Below, piece by piece: positions 17,893 to 26,578 of a DNA stretch of 64,000 bases. The notes beneath the pieces were generated by a model. That model did no database searches. It saw only the letters and a list, made by a program, of their open reading frames with translations, and was not told the DNA's origin. The position numbers and the translations under genes were made by a program. Each line of letters opens with the position of its first letter. Position 1 is the first letter of the stretch. The stretch is taken from NCBI RefSeq assembly GCF_965223285.1, contig NZ_OZ244997.1:6076001-6140000 (forward strand). Reading direction: 5' to 3'. This stretch comes from Leptofilum sp965223285 (GTDB lineage: Bacteria; Chloroflexota; Anaerolineae; Promineifilales; Promineifilaceae).

Positions 17893-19656
17893 ATGAATAA
17901 GCAAAAAATCTCGCAAGAACGGCGACCTGTTCCGGGAGCCGAAAAAGCAAAAATATCTGGGCTAAAATCCAAAACGCGACTAATGGTGATTGGCATTATC
18001 TTTTTCACTGTACTCATCGTGGCCGTTTCTGCCTGGGCACAATCATTTAACGTCAGCTTGTTGGGTGGCGACAATGCTGAGATCGCTTGTGATGGTCGCG
18101 GCGTTCAGGTGCAACGACTCTCCCGCAACGCTGTCAACGTTATTTGTAATGGGTCTAACGACAATCCGCAGGCAACCAATCCGCCGCCGCAACCAACGAA
18201 CCCACCACCACAACCAACTAACCCGCCACCGCAACCGACCAATCCACCACCGCAACCAACAAATCCGCCGCCACAACCTACGACCCCACCACAACAACCA
18301 ACATCGCCCCCACCTCCGCCTGGTGGCAATATTCAACCTTTTGCTGGTGCCCCAGCTTGTGAAGATATTGGCGTCGCTCATGACAACCGCGCCTGGCACG
18401 GTATCTGGAATTATGAGCATGGCTGCCATTGGGATCATGAACACAAGCAAGACCCGCACGAGGTAGATCATATCTTTGGTACGGAGTATTACACGCTAGC
18501 AGGCGGTGAGCTTTCTTACCCCTGGCAGACGTATTCTGGTGCAGGCGAAAACTTTGAAGCACTCGGACCTGGGGCAACCCTGGAAAATGATGGCAAGCAT
18601 GAAGGGTACGCCTGGCATCACATTACCAACGGGCTGGAAATCTGTGACCAATCGCTCATCCTGGGCAGCCAATGTTTTGACTCTTTCCGGGTGCAAACGC
18701 ACCAAATCGGTGGGGAAATGGGCGCTTTGACGCGCTTCCACAGCGTGTACACAGAAGGTATTGCCTGTACGCCAGATGGGGCAGCCAGAATGCAGTTTAA
18801 TGGCACCGTGGGTGCATACGGCCGTACCATCAATGGTCAATTCTATGCACTTACCCGCGACAACATCAATCAATTCCCGGCAGAGTTTGCTGGCTGTGGT
18901 TTTGGCTCTGGCGGTGGCTGGCTTGATTTCGGCCGTCTGAATTGGCCAGAACGAGGCATCTTGCAACCATTGCCCACCGACAACCCGCTGTTTGGTAGCT
19001 TCGATCAATTTGGTCCGCCGGAGGCAGCACCTTACCGCATCCATCCTAACGGCAATCCAAACAGCCTGGATTCCTGGCAATCTGAAGGCAACGTGTTTAA
19101 CTGTCTGAACGGTGACCCCAATTGCGAACAGCGCATCATGGTTGGCTACGGCTTGCATATGCTGCAAGGTGAATCAGTGGGCATGACCAACCCGGCCAAC
19201 GCCAGCATTCCGCACCAAGAACGGCAAACGCATTTCTGGTGTGTGGACCCAGAAACCATGCTGTTCAATTGCAACCCGCAAACCAACCCAGGCGGCAATG
19301 ACAACACTGCTCAAGCACTCTTCCGCGCCTGGATTGCCGTACCCAGCGTCATGGACGGTAGCCAGTACGACGAAGATGGCGCACGTAACGGTGCGTTCAC
19401 CTTCCACGGCTACACCAACCGCTACGGCGACATTGTTGAAGGGTGCAGTGGCCCAGGTTTGGACTGTGTACCAACGCGGTTTGAGCAATTCCCTGTAAAC
19501 AATTGTGGCCAAGGCCAAACAGCCTGTAAAGCGGCTTATCGCGGCAGCACGGAACGGGATGGCTGGGATGCCCTCAGTGTAGACGGTACGCCCATCCAGA
19601 GCGGCGGCACCCCGCTGATTCCAGCAGGCGAACGCTGGCTCAAGTTCCCAAACTAA
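17893..19656 (+). CDS. Large secreted protein with PPPQPTN repeats, function unknown
   Basis: 587 residues. A basic cytoplasmic start and one membrane helix or uncleaved signal (RLMVIGIIFFTVLIVAVSAW, about 26-45) precede a short domain with two Cys. About six tandem copies of PPPQPTN/PPPQPTT (about 95-145) act as a spacer. The remaining 430 residues are rich in His, Cys, Gly and aromatic residues (WNYEHGCHWDHEHKQDPHEV, possible metal site). At least seven Cys pairs suggest disulfides. I do not recognise the domain. ATG at 17893 has GGAG 6 nt upstream; the ATG at 17881 has none. It is monocistronic with a long leader. The triple DsbA protein nearby could serve its disulfides, which is inference. 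Confidence 0.8.
   Translation: MNKQKISQERRPVPGAEKAKISGLKSKTRLMVIGIIFFTVLIVAVSAWAQSFNVSLLGGDNAEIACDGRGVQVQRLSRNAVNVICNGSNDNPQATNPPPQPTNPPPQPTNPPPQPTNPPPQPTNPPPQPTTPPQQPTSPPPPPGGNIQPFAGAPACEDIGVAHDNRAWHGIWNYEHGCHWDHEHKQDPHEVDHIFGTEYYTLAGGELSYPWQTYSGAGENFEALGPGATLENDGKHEGYAWHHITNGLEICDQSLILGSQCFDSFRVQTHQIGGEMGALTRFHSVYTEGIACTPDGAARMQFNGTVGAYGRTINGQFYALTRDNINQFPAEFAGCGFGSGGGWLDFGRLNWPERGILQPLPTDNPLFGSFDQFGPPEAAPYRIHPNGNPNSLDSWQSEGNVFNCLNGDPNCEQRIMVGYGLHMLQGESVGMTNPANASIPHQERQTHFWCVDPETMLFNCNPQTNPGGNDNTAQALFRAWIAVPSVMDGSQYDEDGARNGAFTFHGYTNRYGDIVEGCSGPGLDCVPTRFEQFPVNNCGQGQTACKAAYRGSTERDGWDALSVDGTPIQSGGTPLIPAGERWLKFPN
18172..18312 (+). repeat. In-frame 21-bp tandem repeats encoding PPPQPTN
   Basis: Degenerate 21-bp units of the form CCGCCACAACCAACNAATCC repeat about six times within the secreted protein gene. 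Synonymous differences between units show an old expansion. The product is an extended Pro-rich spacer. Confidence 0.85.
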
Positions 19657-19721
19657 CAAAAGGCACAAGAATGGCTTTGCTTAACAAGTCAAACCATTCT
19701 AAAAAGCAGCAATGATCAATT

Positions 19722-19746
19722 AGAGCCTCGGCAAAACCGGGGCTCT
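19722..19746 (+). terminator. Hairpin after the secreted protein gene (weak terminator)
   Basis: AGAGCCTCGG (19722-19731) pairs with CCGGGGCTCT (19737-19746), with one G-T pair. Only ATTCATT follows, so termination is uncertain. A second imperfect hairpin built on AGAATGG and CCATTCT lies just upstream (19670-19701). Confidence 0.5.
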
Positions 19747-19807
19747 ATTCATTCCGTTGGACGCGAATTTACCAAAAGTGGTCTGCTGCTAACTCAGTTG
19801 CCGCCAA

Positions 19808-20812
19808 TCAATATCCTTTATCGCGATCGACTTGATTGAGCAGTGGCTCTCCAGCCAGATAGCGGCGCAGATTTTCAGCAAAAATGCCGATAGCCCGTTC
19901 GTCATAATGGGGGGTGAATCCGCTAATGTGGGGTGTCATGATTACATTTTCCATTTCCCAAAGCGGACTCTCTTCTGGCAATGGTTCCTGTTCAAAAACG
20001 TCCAACCCAGCCCCGGCAAGCCATCCTTTTTTCAATCCTCGAACCAAATCGCTTTCTTTGATGATGGCACCGCGCCCCACATTGACTAAAAAGGCCGTTG
20101 CTTTCATTGCTTTGAGCAGCTCCTCATCAAAGAGGTGGTGCGTTTGCTCGGTAAGCGGGAGGGTAATCACAACAAAATCGCACTCTGCAACCATTGAGCG
20201 GGTGGCTTGGCTGGGATAAATTCGATCCGGCAATTCGCCGTCAGGGTCTCCCTGACCAGGAAATATGTAGCCTGTATCTACCAACTGCCTGGCATTTTGC
20301 TTCGTCACCAATATTTTTAGACCAAATGGCTTGGCCAGCCGGGCAAGTTCCCGACCAATGCTACCATAGCCCACAATGCCCAGCGTTTTGCCATTTAATT
20401 CTTGCGGCACAAAGGTGTTCCAGCGATTGTCTGTCCAATATTGGGTTTGCTTGTATTTAAACCAGTTTGGCACGCGATGCGCCCACGCCAATATCTGGGT
20501 GAGGGCGTATTGCGCCATATTCGCTGCGTGTACGCCGCTGGCGGTTGTGATCAGGATACGGCTGTCCCACAGCTCGCTACTTTCTAATGAATCAACACCA
20601 GCGTAATGGGTTTGCACCCATTGCAAATTGGGTGCTAGCGCTAGCGGTGGCACTTTGCCGTAAGCGTAGTAAATTTCGGCATCTGTGGTCCAATCTTCTG
20701 GCCAACGGCCGTTTGGCAAGGTGCGTTGTTCGATGTCCAAATTGGGGGACACAGCACGAATCTTATCTACCAAATGGGACGGAAAAGGAGCAGTTAATAA
20801 TAATTTATTCAT
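19808..20812 (-). CDS. D-2-hydroxyacid dehydrogenase (NAD-binding)
   Basis: 334 residues. The catalytic domain start is followed by the NAD-binding Rossmann motif LGIVGYGSIGRELARLAK and the family segments VITLPLTEQTHHLFDEELL, FLVNVGRGAIIKESDLV and GLDVFEQEPLPEESPLW, then MTPHISGFTPHYDERA with the catalytic His. Arg is in the GRGA segment and Glu in FEQEP. Close to the phosphoglycerate/glyoxylate reductase-like group; substrate unknown. The start is taken as the ATG at 20812 (MNKLLLTAPFP). An upstream start at 20935 would add 41 residues unlike the family and would cross an inverted repeat. Confidence 0.93.
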   Translation of the reverse strand: MNKLLLTAPFPSHLVDKIRAVSPNLDIEQRTLPNGRWPEDWTTDAEIYYAYGKVPPLALAPNLQWVQTHYAGVDSLESSELWDSRILITTASGVHAANMAQYALTQILAWAHRVPNWFKYKQTQYWTDNRWNTFVPQELNGKTLGIVGYGSIGRELARLAKPFGLKILVTKQNARQLVDTGYIFPGQGDPDGELPDRIYPSQATRSMVAECDFVVITLPLTEQTHHLFDEELLKAMKATAFLVNVGRGAIIKESDLVRGLKKGWLAGAGLDVFEQEPLPEESPLWEMENVIMTPHISGFTPHYDERAIGIFAENLRRYLAGEPLLNQVDRDKGY

Positions 20813-20902
20813 AACATTTTTTGAGCTTGTTTTGTTTCGGCGTATGCAAACCACAGAAAATATCTTGAAAAACGATGAGCGATTGCTCTGTAGTTTGCTC
20901 AA

Positions 20903-20954
20903 GTGAAAGCCAAAATTGCGCTCAATCTCATTCAAGATAGTTCTTGGCTTTTAC
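20903..20954. repeat. Long-loop inverted repeat
   Basis: GTGAAAGCCAA (20903-20913) and TTGGCTTTTAC (20944-20954) match at 10 of 11 positions around a 30-nt loop. Arm length and loop match the units of the twin elements, and the outer GTAAAAGC is shared with element A. It stands alone upstream of the dehydrogenase gene. Confidence 0.5.
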
Positions 20955-21225
20955 ATACGGCCGTTAGTGTAACACAATCCCATCATCCGTTATACTCAGG
21001 CAGCAGCCGACCAGGACAATCGCAGGCTAAATGCCGCCAGTTGGAAACACGGCGCGACGATAGTTGCTGCTTTGCGTATTGGCTAAGTAGAGGAAACAAG
21101 AAGGCAGAAGCGCACCATCAATCATAGGAAAATGTGTCCTTGCCGCCGCTAAGACATCCAATAAAAAGGCGGGGCACTTTTATTCCCCAATTTCCGTGTA
21201 CGCGCCCGCACCGGAGGTACATTTT

Positions 21226-21732
21226 ATGCACAAGCAAAGTTCTATTGTCATTGGCACGATTCTCATTATCGTTGGCATCCTTTTTTTGCTAGCGCAACTC
21301 TTTCCAGGAATTGCACCCAGCTTTGACATGAGTCTTCAATGGCCACTGATTATTGTAGCTGTAGGTGCTTTACTTTTGCTTAGCGCACTTTTTGGCACAC
21401 CGGAGCTTGCCATTCCCGGCAGCATTATCAGCGGCATCGGTGGCATCTTGTATGTGCAAAATCTAACCAACAGCTGGGCTAGCTGGTCATACATTTGGAC
21501 ACTCATTCCTGGCTTTGTGGGTATTGGCTTACTCATCGCTGGCACGCTGGGCCATGAAAGGCGGAAATCCTGGCGAGAAGGGAGCCGACTCATTGTCATC
21601 AGCGCAGTCATGTTTGCCATTTTTGGTGCGTTTTTTAATGGGTTAGGGGAGATTGGTCGGTATTGGCCCGTCTTGCTTATCGCCGTAGGATTGTGGCAAT
21701 TGCTCCCGCGCCGCTCAACAAGCAAAAATTAA
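21226..21732 (+). CDS. LiaI/DUF5668-like membrane protein
   Basis: 168 residues with four or five membrane segments. The opening SSIVIGTILIIVGILFLLAQ and the later ALLLLSALFG and WPVLLIAVGLWQLL are typical of the small LiaI-LiaF-like or DUF5668 transmembrane family associated with envelope-stress loci. ATG at 21226 has GGAGG 8 nt upstream. It is followed by pspC and pspA relatives on the same strand, which supports a membrane-stress role. Confidence 0.8.
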   Translation: MHKQSSIVIGTILIIVGILFLLAQLFPGIAPSFDMSLQWPLIIVAVGALLLLSALFGTPELAIPGSIISGIGGILYVQNLTNSWASWSYIWTLIPGFVGIGLLIAGTLGHERRKSWREGSRLIVISAVMFAIFGAFFNGLGEIGRYWPVLLIAVGLWQLLPRRSTSKN

Positions 21733-21824
21733 GCTGAAACCTTTTAATCGCTTTCACGTATAAGTGTGCATAAAGTTTTCAAACAATTTTGTAAACAATC
21801 ACAACTGTGTGGAGGTATTTAGAA

Positions 21825-22064
21825 ATGAGTAACAAACGTTTAGTTCGTAATTCGCAAGATGAGATGCTCGGTGGTGTGTGCAGTGGTATCGCCAACTATC
21901 TGAACATCGACCCCGTTATTGTACGCTTAGTATTTGTCTTGTTAGCATTAGGCAACGGGGGTGGCGTATTGGCTTACCTGATTCTGTGGGTATTAATGCC
22001 CACTGATGAAGAGCCAGTTGCCAAAGCAAATGCTTTTGATGAAGAAGAAATTGTCATCAACTAG
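21825..22064 (+). CDS. PspC-domain protein
   Basis: 79 residues. The PspC signature is clear: KRLVRNSQDEMLGGVCSGIA, YLNIDPVIVRLVFVLLALGN and LAYLILWVLMPTDEE. One membrane-spanning hairpin is followed by an acidic tail. PspC proteins sense or modulate membrane stress with PspA. ATG at 21825 has GGAGG 9 nt upstream. It is ended by a hairpin made from two ACGGCCGT palindromes. Confidence 0.92.
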   Translation: MSNKRLVRNSQDEMLGGVCSGIANYLNIDPVIVRLVFVLLALGNGGGVLAYLILWVLMPTDEEPVAKANAFDEEEIVIN

Positions 22065-22109
22065 CTGAGTCCGTCTGGTTTCTCATTTCCTGACACCAGA
22101 CAACCCTCT

Positions 22110-22155
22110 AAAACGGCCGTTTCCCTTGAATCTGTGTGGAAACGGCCGTTTTTTC
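22110..22155 (+). terminator. Rho-independent terminator built from two ACGGCCGT palindromes
   Basis: AAAACGGCCGTTTCC (22110-22124) pairs with GGAAACGGCCGTTTT (22138-22152), 15 bp perfect, 13-nt loop, followed by T residues. Each arm contains one copy of the dispersed palindrome. Confidence 0.9.
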
Positions 22156-22239
22156 TTGCCTCACCCACTCCTCATTCTGTATTGTAATCGGCAAGAAGTC
22201 TTCGAAAAATTTTGGCAATATTTCAGCCGATCAGTTGAG

Positions 22240-22297
22240 TAAACCGCACCAAATGGGCGTTGCCTTGTTTTGAAATCTTTGTGCGGTTTATTATAAT
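22240..22297 (+). promoter_or_regulatory. pspA-like promoter with overlapping inverted repeat
   Basis: TTGAAA (22270-22275), a 16-bp spacer and a perfect TATAAT (22292-22297). The ATG at 22304 follows only 6 nt later, so the mRNA should be leaderless or nearly so. TAAACCGCAC (22240-22249) and GTGCGGTTTA (22281-22290) form a 10-bp perfect inverted repeat. Its right arm fills the spacer just before the -10 box and would suit a repressor site. Confidence 0.7.
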
Positions 22298-22303
22298 CGC
22301 CGC

Positions 22304-22978
22304 ATGGCCTCATTACTACAAAAATTCAAAACCTTATTTCGGGCAAAGCTGCATGATGCAGCCGACAAAGCCCTACAAAAAAGCGATCTCGCCGTTTATG
22401 ATGAGTATATTCGCCAGGCGGAACGCGAGCTTGATGAATTCAAGCAAACCATCGCCCCCATGTTTGCCCAGGTAAAATCCTCTCGCCGCCGCCGCGAAGG
22501 GTTAGCAAACGAAGCAGCCAAGTTTGATCTGGCCGTTGATGCCTTTTTGCAACAGGGCAAGCGTACCGAAGCGATGGTGACGCAAAAGCAATTCATGTCG
22601 GCCATGGAATTGATAAAAACGTACGATGCCTCCTTGGCAAAGCAAGTTTCTGCTTTAGAAAAATTGGATGATGTAAAGGTGAAGCTGGAGGGGCGGCTGG
22701 CGATTGCCAAACAAGAACGCCAGGAGCTTGGATTTTTGCTGCAACTAGCCAAATCAAAAGAAATGTCCGCTAAGGCGATGCGTTCGCTGGATTCATTAAT
22801 GAGCGAGGGAGACAACGAAGTAGCCACAGCTGCCGAAAATATTCGCAGCCGCTTGGACCACGCCGACGCGGCCTGGGAAGTGCAGGCCAGCAGTCTGGAT
22901 AACCAGCTTGACGACGCCATGCAAAGCCTGGAGGTAGAGGCTGCTTTGGCCGAACGCATGAACCGTCTAGGCCTTTAA
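22304..22978 (+). CDS. PspA/IM30 family envelope-stress protein
   Basis: 224 residues, almost entirely helical and charged, with the PspA/IM30 layout: an N-terminal amphipathic helix (MASLLQKFKTLFRAKL), then long coiled-coil helices (EYIRQAERELDEFKQ, QLAKSKEMSAKAMRSLDSL). Such proteins form oligomers on the inner membrane face and stabilise damaged membranes. PspC and a LiaI-like protein just upstream support the assignment. The coding start lies 6 nt after a strong -10 box with an inverted repeat in the promoter. The glycosyltransferase start follows 5 bp after the stop, so polysaccharide genes may be read from this stress promoter. Confidence 0.88.
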   Translation: MASLLQKFKTLFRAKLHDAADKALQKSDLAVYDEYIRQAERELDEFKQTIAPMFAQVKSSRRRREGLANEAAKFDLAVDAFLQQGKRTEAMVTQKQFMSAMELIKTYDASLAKQVSALEKLDDVKVKLEGRLAIAKQERQELGFLLQLAKSKEMSAKAMRSLDSLMSEGDNEVATAAENIRSRLDHADAAWEVQASSLDNQLDDAMQSLEVEAALAERMNRLGL

Positions 22979-22983
22979 ATCCC

Positions 22984-24084
22984 ATGAAAGTGGCACTAGT
23001 CCATGATTGGATGAACCAAATCGGGGGCGCAGAAGATGTGCTGGAAGCGTTGGTAGAGTTGTTTCCAGACGCACCCATCTTCACTTCGCTTTACGCCCCG
23101 GACCGGATGCCTGTCCATTGGCAACATTGGGACATTCGCACCAATTTCATCAACAAGCTGCCTTTTTCTCACCGCAAGCAGCAACTTTATTTCCCCCTTT
23201 ATCCATTTTCATTTGAGCAGCACGATTTGCGCGGTTATGATTTGGTCATCAGCAATAAAAGTGGCTTTTGTCACGGTGTTATTACCGGGCCAGAGACGGT
23301 GCATATTTGCTACTGCCTCACGCCAACGCGGTATGTGTGGCGTTACCAGCAATATGCCGAGCAAGAACAGCTAGGTCGGTTCACGCGCACCTTCCTGCCG
23401 CCATTTCTCACTTATTTGCGTCAATGGGATCGGCTGGCGGCGGATCGGGTTGATCATTTCGTGGCAATTTCGCAGGAAGTTCGTCGGCGAATCGCAAAAG
23501 TGTATCGACGGAAATCCGATATCATCTACCCGCCGGTTGACACGGCTCGGTTTACACCATGTAGCGATGTGGAAGATTATTATTTGCTAGTGGGGCGATT
23601 GGTACCGTACCGGCGGATTGATTTGCTGATTGAAGCATTTAACAAAATGAAACGGCCGCTTCGCATTGCAGGCACCGGGCGAGACAGAGCACGGCTAGAG
23701 GCTTTGGCTGGTCCCACCATCCAGTTTTTGGGCTACGTGCCAGATGAAGAACTGCCACAACTGCTGTCCAAATGCCACGCCTTCATGTTTCCTGGCGAAG
23801 AAGATTTTGGCATTGCCCCGATTCAGGCAATGGCAGCGGGACGGCCGGTCATTGCCTACGCAGCAGGTGGTGCGCTGGAGACTATCGTCGAAGGAATCAC
23901 AGGCACCTTGTTTGCAGAGCAGTCAGCACCTGCTATTATCCAGGCGGTTGAAGGGTTTGATGCAGCGTCCGTCGATTCTGAGCAGATTCGCCACCATGCC
24001 AAGCAGTATGATGTGACCCATTTCAAGACTCAGATTCAAGCGTTGGTAGCGGAGAAGATGGAAGGTATGGTGCGGGTTGGGTGA
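22984..24084 (+). CDS. Family 4 glycosyltransferase
   Basis: 366 residues, GT-B fold. N-domain: MKVALVHDWMNQIGGAEDVL. C-domain: YYLLVGRLVPYRRIDLLIEA, and the retaining GT4 signature FPGEEDFGIAPIQAMAAGRP with the EX7E glutamates, then VIAYAAGGALETI. It probably transfers a hexose from a nucleotide sugar onto a lipid-linked intermediate of the surface polysaccharide made by this locus. It starts 5 bp after pspA and is followed by chain-length genes. Confidence 0.93.
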   Translation: MKVALVHDWMNQIGGAEDVLEALVELFPDAPIFTSLYAPDRMPVHWQHWDIRTNFINKLPFSHRKQQLYFPLYPFSFEQHDLRGYDLVISNKSGFCHGVITGPETVHICYCLTPTRYVWRYQQYAEQEQLGRFTRTFLPPFLTYLRQWDRLAADRVDHFVAISQEVRRRIAKVYRRKSDIIYPPVDTARFTPCSDVEDYYLLVGRLVPYRRIDLLIEAFNKMKRPLRIAGTGRDRARLEALAGPTIQFLGYVPDEELPQLLSKCHAFMFPGEEDFGIAPIQAMAAGRPVIAYAAGGALETIVEGITGTLFAEQSAPAIIQAVEGFDAASVDSEQIRHHAKQYDVTHFKTQIQALVAEKMEGMVRVG

Positions 24085-24153
24085 TTTTTGTAATTAGGTA
24101 ATTGGGTAATTACTCAATTACATTCCCCTCTCACCAAACCGCAACAGTAATTT

Positions 24154-24831
24154 ATGGAATTACGAACGTTTTTCGCAATTTTTCGGCGGCGGTGGCTGCT
24201 GGTGTTGATTCCCCCGTTGGTGGTTGGATTGTTCAGTGCTGTGACATTCCAGCCTCCCCCTGCACCCGGCTTCAACGTGGGCGTCAACTTTCTTGTGGCT
24301 CAATCGCCTACGTCTGGTGCTGATTTGGAAGATGAAGAGCGGTACTACAACTGGCTTAGCTCTGAATACATTGTGAATGGGCTAACGGATTGGGCAGTGA
24401 GTGGTAATTTTAAGACGGCCGTTTCCAACCAATTAGCACAAGAAGGCATCGAAGTCCCGCCGGGCAGCTTCAGCGTGGTGGCAGATAACGTCCGCAGCAA
24501 GCTCCAGCTTTCCATTCAGCATGGGAACGCAGAGACTCTCAGCCACATCATGAACGCGGCCATCTTGGTACTTAGTGAGCAAAATGCAACCGCTTTGCCG
24601 CAACTTGGTGGAGAAACGGCCGTGCTCACCCTGCTAGATGAACCTGTTGTGACTCCCCTGCCGCGCAGCCTCAGTAGCCTGTTAGATATTCCGCTGCGCC
24701 TTGCCATTGGCGTTGCTGCTGGCCTAGGGCTGGCACTTTTGGCGGAGTATTTGGACCCAACCCTTCGCAGCCGCCAGGAAGCAGAAGCCATGGGGTTTGC
24801 CATTTTAGGCGAAATCCCTAAGAAAAAATAA
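24154..24831 (+). CDS. Wzz-like polysaccharide chain-length/co-polymerase protein
   Basis: 225 residues with a membrane helix at each end (WLLVLIPPLVVGLFSAVTF and LRLAIGVAAGLGLALLAEYL) and a soluble helical middle, the topology of Wzz/YveK proteins. The C-terminal EYLDPTLRSRQEAEAMGFAI is like the segment before the kinase domain in fused tyrosine kinases. It is the first of two consecutive Wzz-like genes. Confidence 0.85.
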   Translation: MELRTFFAIFRRRWLLVLIPPLVVGLFSAVTFQPPPAPGFNVGVNFLVAQSPTSGADLEDEERYYNWLSSEYIVNGLTDWAVSGNFKTAVSNQLAQEGIEVPPGSFSVVADNVRSKLQLSIQHGNAETLSHIMNAAILVLSEQNATALPQLGGETAVLTLLDEPVVTPLPRSLSSLLDIPLRLAIGVAAGLGLALLAEYLDPTLRSRQEAEAMGFAILGEIPKKK

Positions 24832-24867
24832 GTTAGCCTGGGGCTTCAGTCCCATCGGGAAGAAGGT

Positions 24868-25518
24868 ATGGAATTAAGAGATTATTTTAGAATTTTGCGC
24901 CAGAAGGGTTGGATTATCATTTTGCTAGCCATTCTGACGGCCGGAGCAGCATTTGGTTTTAGCCGCTTTCAGTCCACCATCTACGAATCGAGCGTGAAAC
25001 TGCTAGTACGCCCTGCCCGGTCTGATTTTGGGCAATCACAAGCCGCCCGCGAGCTTTTGGGCAACTATGAACAATGGCTCAACAGCAGCTACCGGGCGCA
25101 AGATGTCATCAACATTTTGCAGCTAGATATGGAAGCAAATGAGCTGCTGGGAGACGTGTCGGTAGCCTCCGACCGATTGGGGCTCGTCGTGCAAATTAAT
25201 GTTGAAAATACCGACCCAGATTTGGGCAACGACATTGCCCGCACCTGGGGCAACTTAATGATCCAGTGGCAAGATGCCGAAAACGACAAAAATCGGCAAG
25301 AAGACCGTATCACAATCGAGTTTCAAGATGATCCGAAGGTGGTTGGGGTTAGCCCGAACGTAGAAGTGAATACGGCCGCAGGCGGCGTCTTCGGGGCATT
25401 GCTGGGGGTTATCATCATTTTTGTGCTGGAATGGATAGAATCTGGCGTGGTGCGCCGCGCCGAAGATGTGGAACGCTACCTGGAAATTCCGGTGGTGGGA
25501 CGGATTCCGGGGCAGTGA
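24868..25518 (+). CDS. Second Wzz-like co-polymerase protein
   Basis: 216 residues, same topology: RQKGWIIILLAILTAGAAFG at the start, GGVFGALLGVIIIFVLEWIE near the end, then a cytoplasmic tail VVRRAEDVERYLEIPVVGRI matching the linker that contacts a CpsD/YwqD kinase. It is paralogous in layout to the preceding gene. Two membrane activators with one kinase may give two chain-length settings, which is inference. Confidence 0.87.
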   Translation: MELRDYFRILRQKGWIIILLAILTAGAAFGFSRFQSTIYESSVKLLVRPARSDFGQSQAARELLGNYEQWLNSSYRAQDVINILQLDMEANELLGDVSVASDRLGLVVQINVENTDPDLGNDIARTWGNLMIQWQDAENDKNRQEDRITIEFQDDPKVVGVSPNVEVNTAAGGVFGALLGVIIIFVLEWIESGVVRRAEDVERYLEIPVVGRIPGQ

Positions 25519-25612
25519 TCGGTAATCAGAGAACAGTGTTCAGTAATCGGTGTTTAGTGCATAGTCTGGAATACGTAATACGCACTACGCAATATATTTT
25601 TGTTGGTGATTT

Positions 25613-26257
25613 ATGGATTTAGTAACAATTACAAACCCGCGTTCGCCGCTGAGCGAGGCATACCGCACACTGCGGACGAACCTTTCCTTTTACAGTTTAG
25701 ATACGCCGCTGCGCTCCATGGTGGTAACTTCTCCCGTGATGGGGGAAGGGAAAAGCAGCACGGTGGCCAATTTGGCCGTGACGATGGCCCAGAGCGGCCG
25801 TAAAACGGTGCTGGTGGATTGTGATTTGAGACGGCCGTCTCTGCACACACTATTTAACCTCAAAGCAGAACCGGGCTTCACGGATGCCATTTTGCAAAAC
25901 GATGAACCGACGCTGCAAGAAACGGCCGTTCAGAATCTGTGGCTGCTCAGCTCCGGTACCAAACCACCCAACCCGGCAGATATTCTGGGAACGCCCCAAG
26001 TGGATCAGCTCATTGCCCGCCTGCAAGAAAAAGTGGACATCATCTTGTTTGATGCCCCACCAGTAAACGCCGTGACGGATGCGGCCGTTTTGGGTGCCAA
26101 AGTAGATGGTGTACTGCTGGTGCTAAGTGCAGGCAAGACCCGACGCGATCATGCTGAACGCGCCAAAGAAATATTGGAGAAAGCGCGTGTCAACATCATT
26201 GGGGCTACCCTCACCAATGCGCCGGTAGATAGTTCAATGGAAGCGTATTATGGTTGA
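25613..26257 (+). CDS. CpsD/CapB-family tyrosine-protein kinase
   Basis: 214 residues. BY-kinase motifs: Walker A in SPVMGEGKSSTVANLA, A-prime in TVLVDCDLRRPSLH, Walker B in DIILFDAPPVNAVTDAAVLG. The usual C-terminal Tyr cluster is reduced to two Tyr (SMEAYYG). It works with the Wzz-like proteins to control polymer length and export. It is the last gene of the group, with a terminator at 26354. Confidence 0.92.
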   Translation: MDLVTITNPRSPLSEAYRTLRTNLSFYSLDTPLRSMVVTSPVMGEGKSSTVANLAVTMAQSGRKTVLVDCDLRRPSLHTLFNLKAEPGFTDAILQNDEPTLQETAVQNLWLLSSGTKPPNPADILGTPQVDQLIARLQEKVDIILFDAPPVNAVTDAAVLGAKVDGVLLVLSAGKTRRDHAERAKEILEKARVNIIGATLTNAPVDSSMEAYYG

Positions 26258-26578
26258 CACGGTGACTGCATTCTACGAATGCTTGGTGAAGGGGTGACAA
26301 GGTGAAAACAAGTTATCTCTCAACTCAAGCCTTGCCAAAATGGCCAATTCTACAAATCCCAGGTGCAATAGTACCTGGGATTTTTCATTTTATGGGAAGC
26401 GTATGTTACATTTTTGCTGATTTATGTTTGAGGATAGTAATTTTAACCGTCAGATGCGTAAGGCAGGATATTTGAAGCAATCATCATCAATCACACCGTG
26501 TCCATCGCCCTGAATATTGACCTTGATCAACCAAATGACCTATGCCGCGTTCTGTAATTTCGCGCTACAGTGACAGCT
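26258..26578 (+). other. Intergenic region with terminator and possible promoter
   Basis: This 320-bp gap holds the terminator at 26354-26385 and then AT-rich DNA. TGTAAT near 26552 could be a -10 box for the next gene. No open frame looks real. Confidence 0.5.
26354..26387 (+). terminator. Rho-independent terminator
   Basis: AAATCCCAGGT (26354-26364) and ACCTGGGATTT (26373-26383) pair over 11 bp with an 8-nt loop, followed by TT. It ends the polysaccharide assembly group. Confidence 0.9.

Noticed and set aside
18172..18312. Regular 21-bp repeats that could look like a CRISPR array
   Set aside because: Units are contiguous, in frame and encode PPPQPTN. No spacers and no cas genes.
20812..20935. 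Longer N-terminus for the hydroxyacid dehydrogenase
   Set aside because: The extra 41 residues do not resemble the family, and the frame runs into an inverted repeat that looks non-coding.
25519..25612. Repeat-like GTAATCAG/GTGTTCAGTAATCGG patch as a CRISPR or attachment site
   Set aside because: Too short and degenerate. It fits the low-complexity mini-repeats seen in other gaps.
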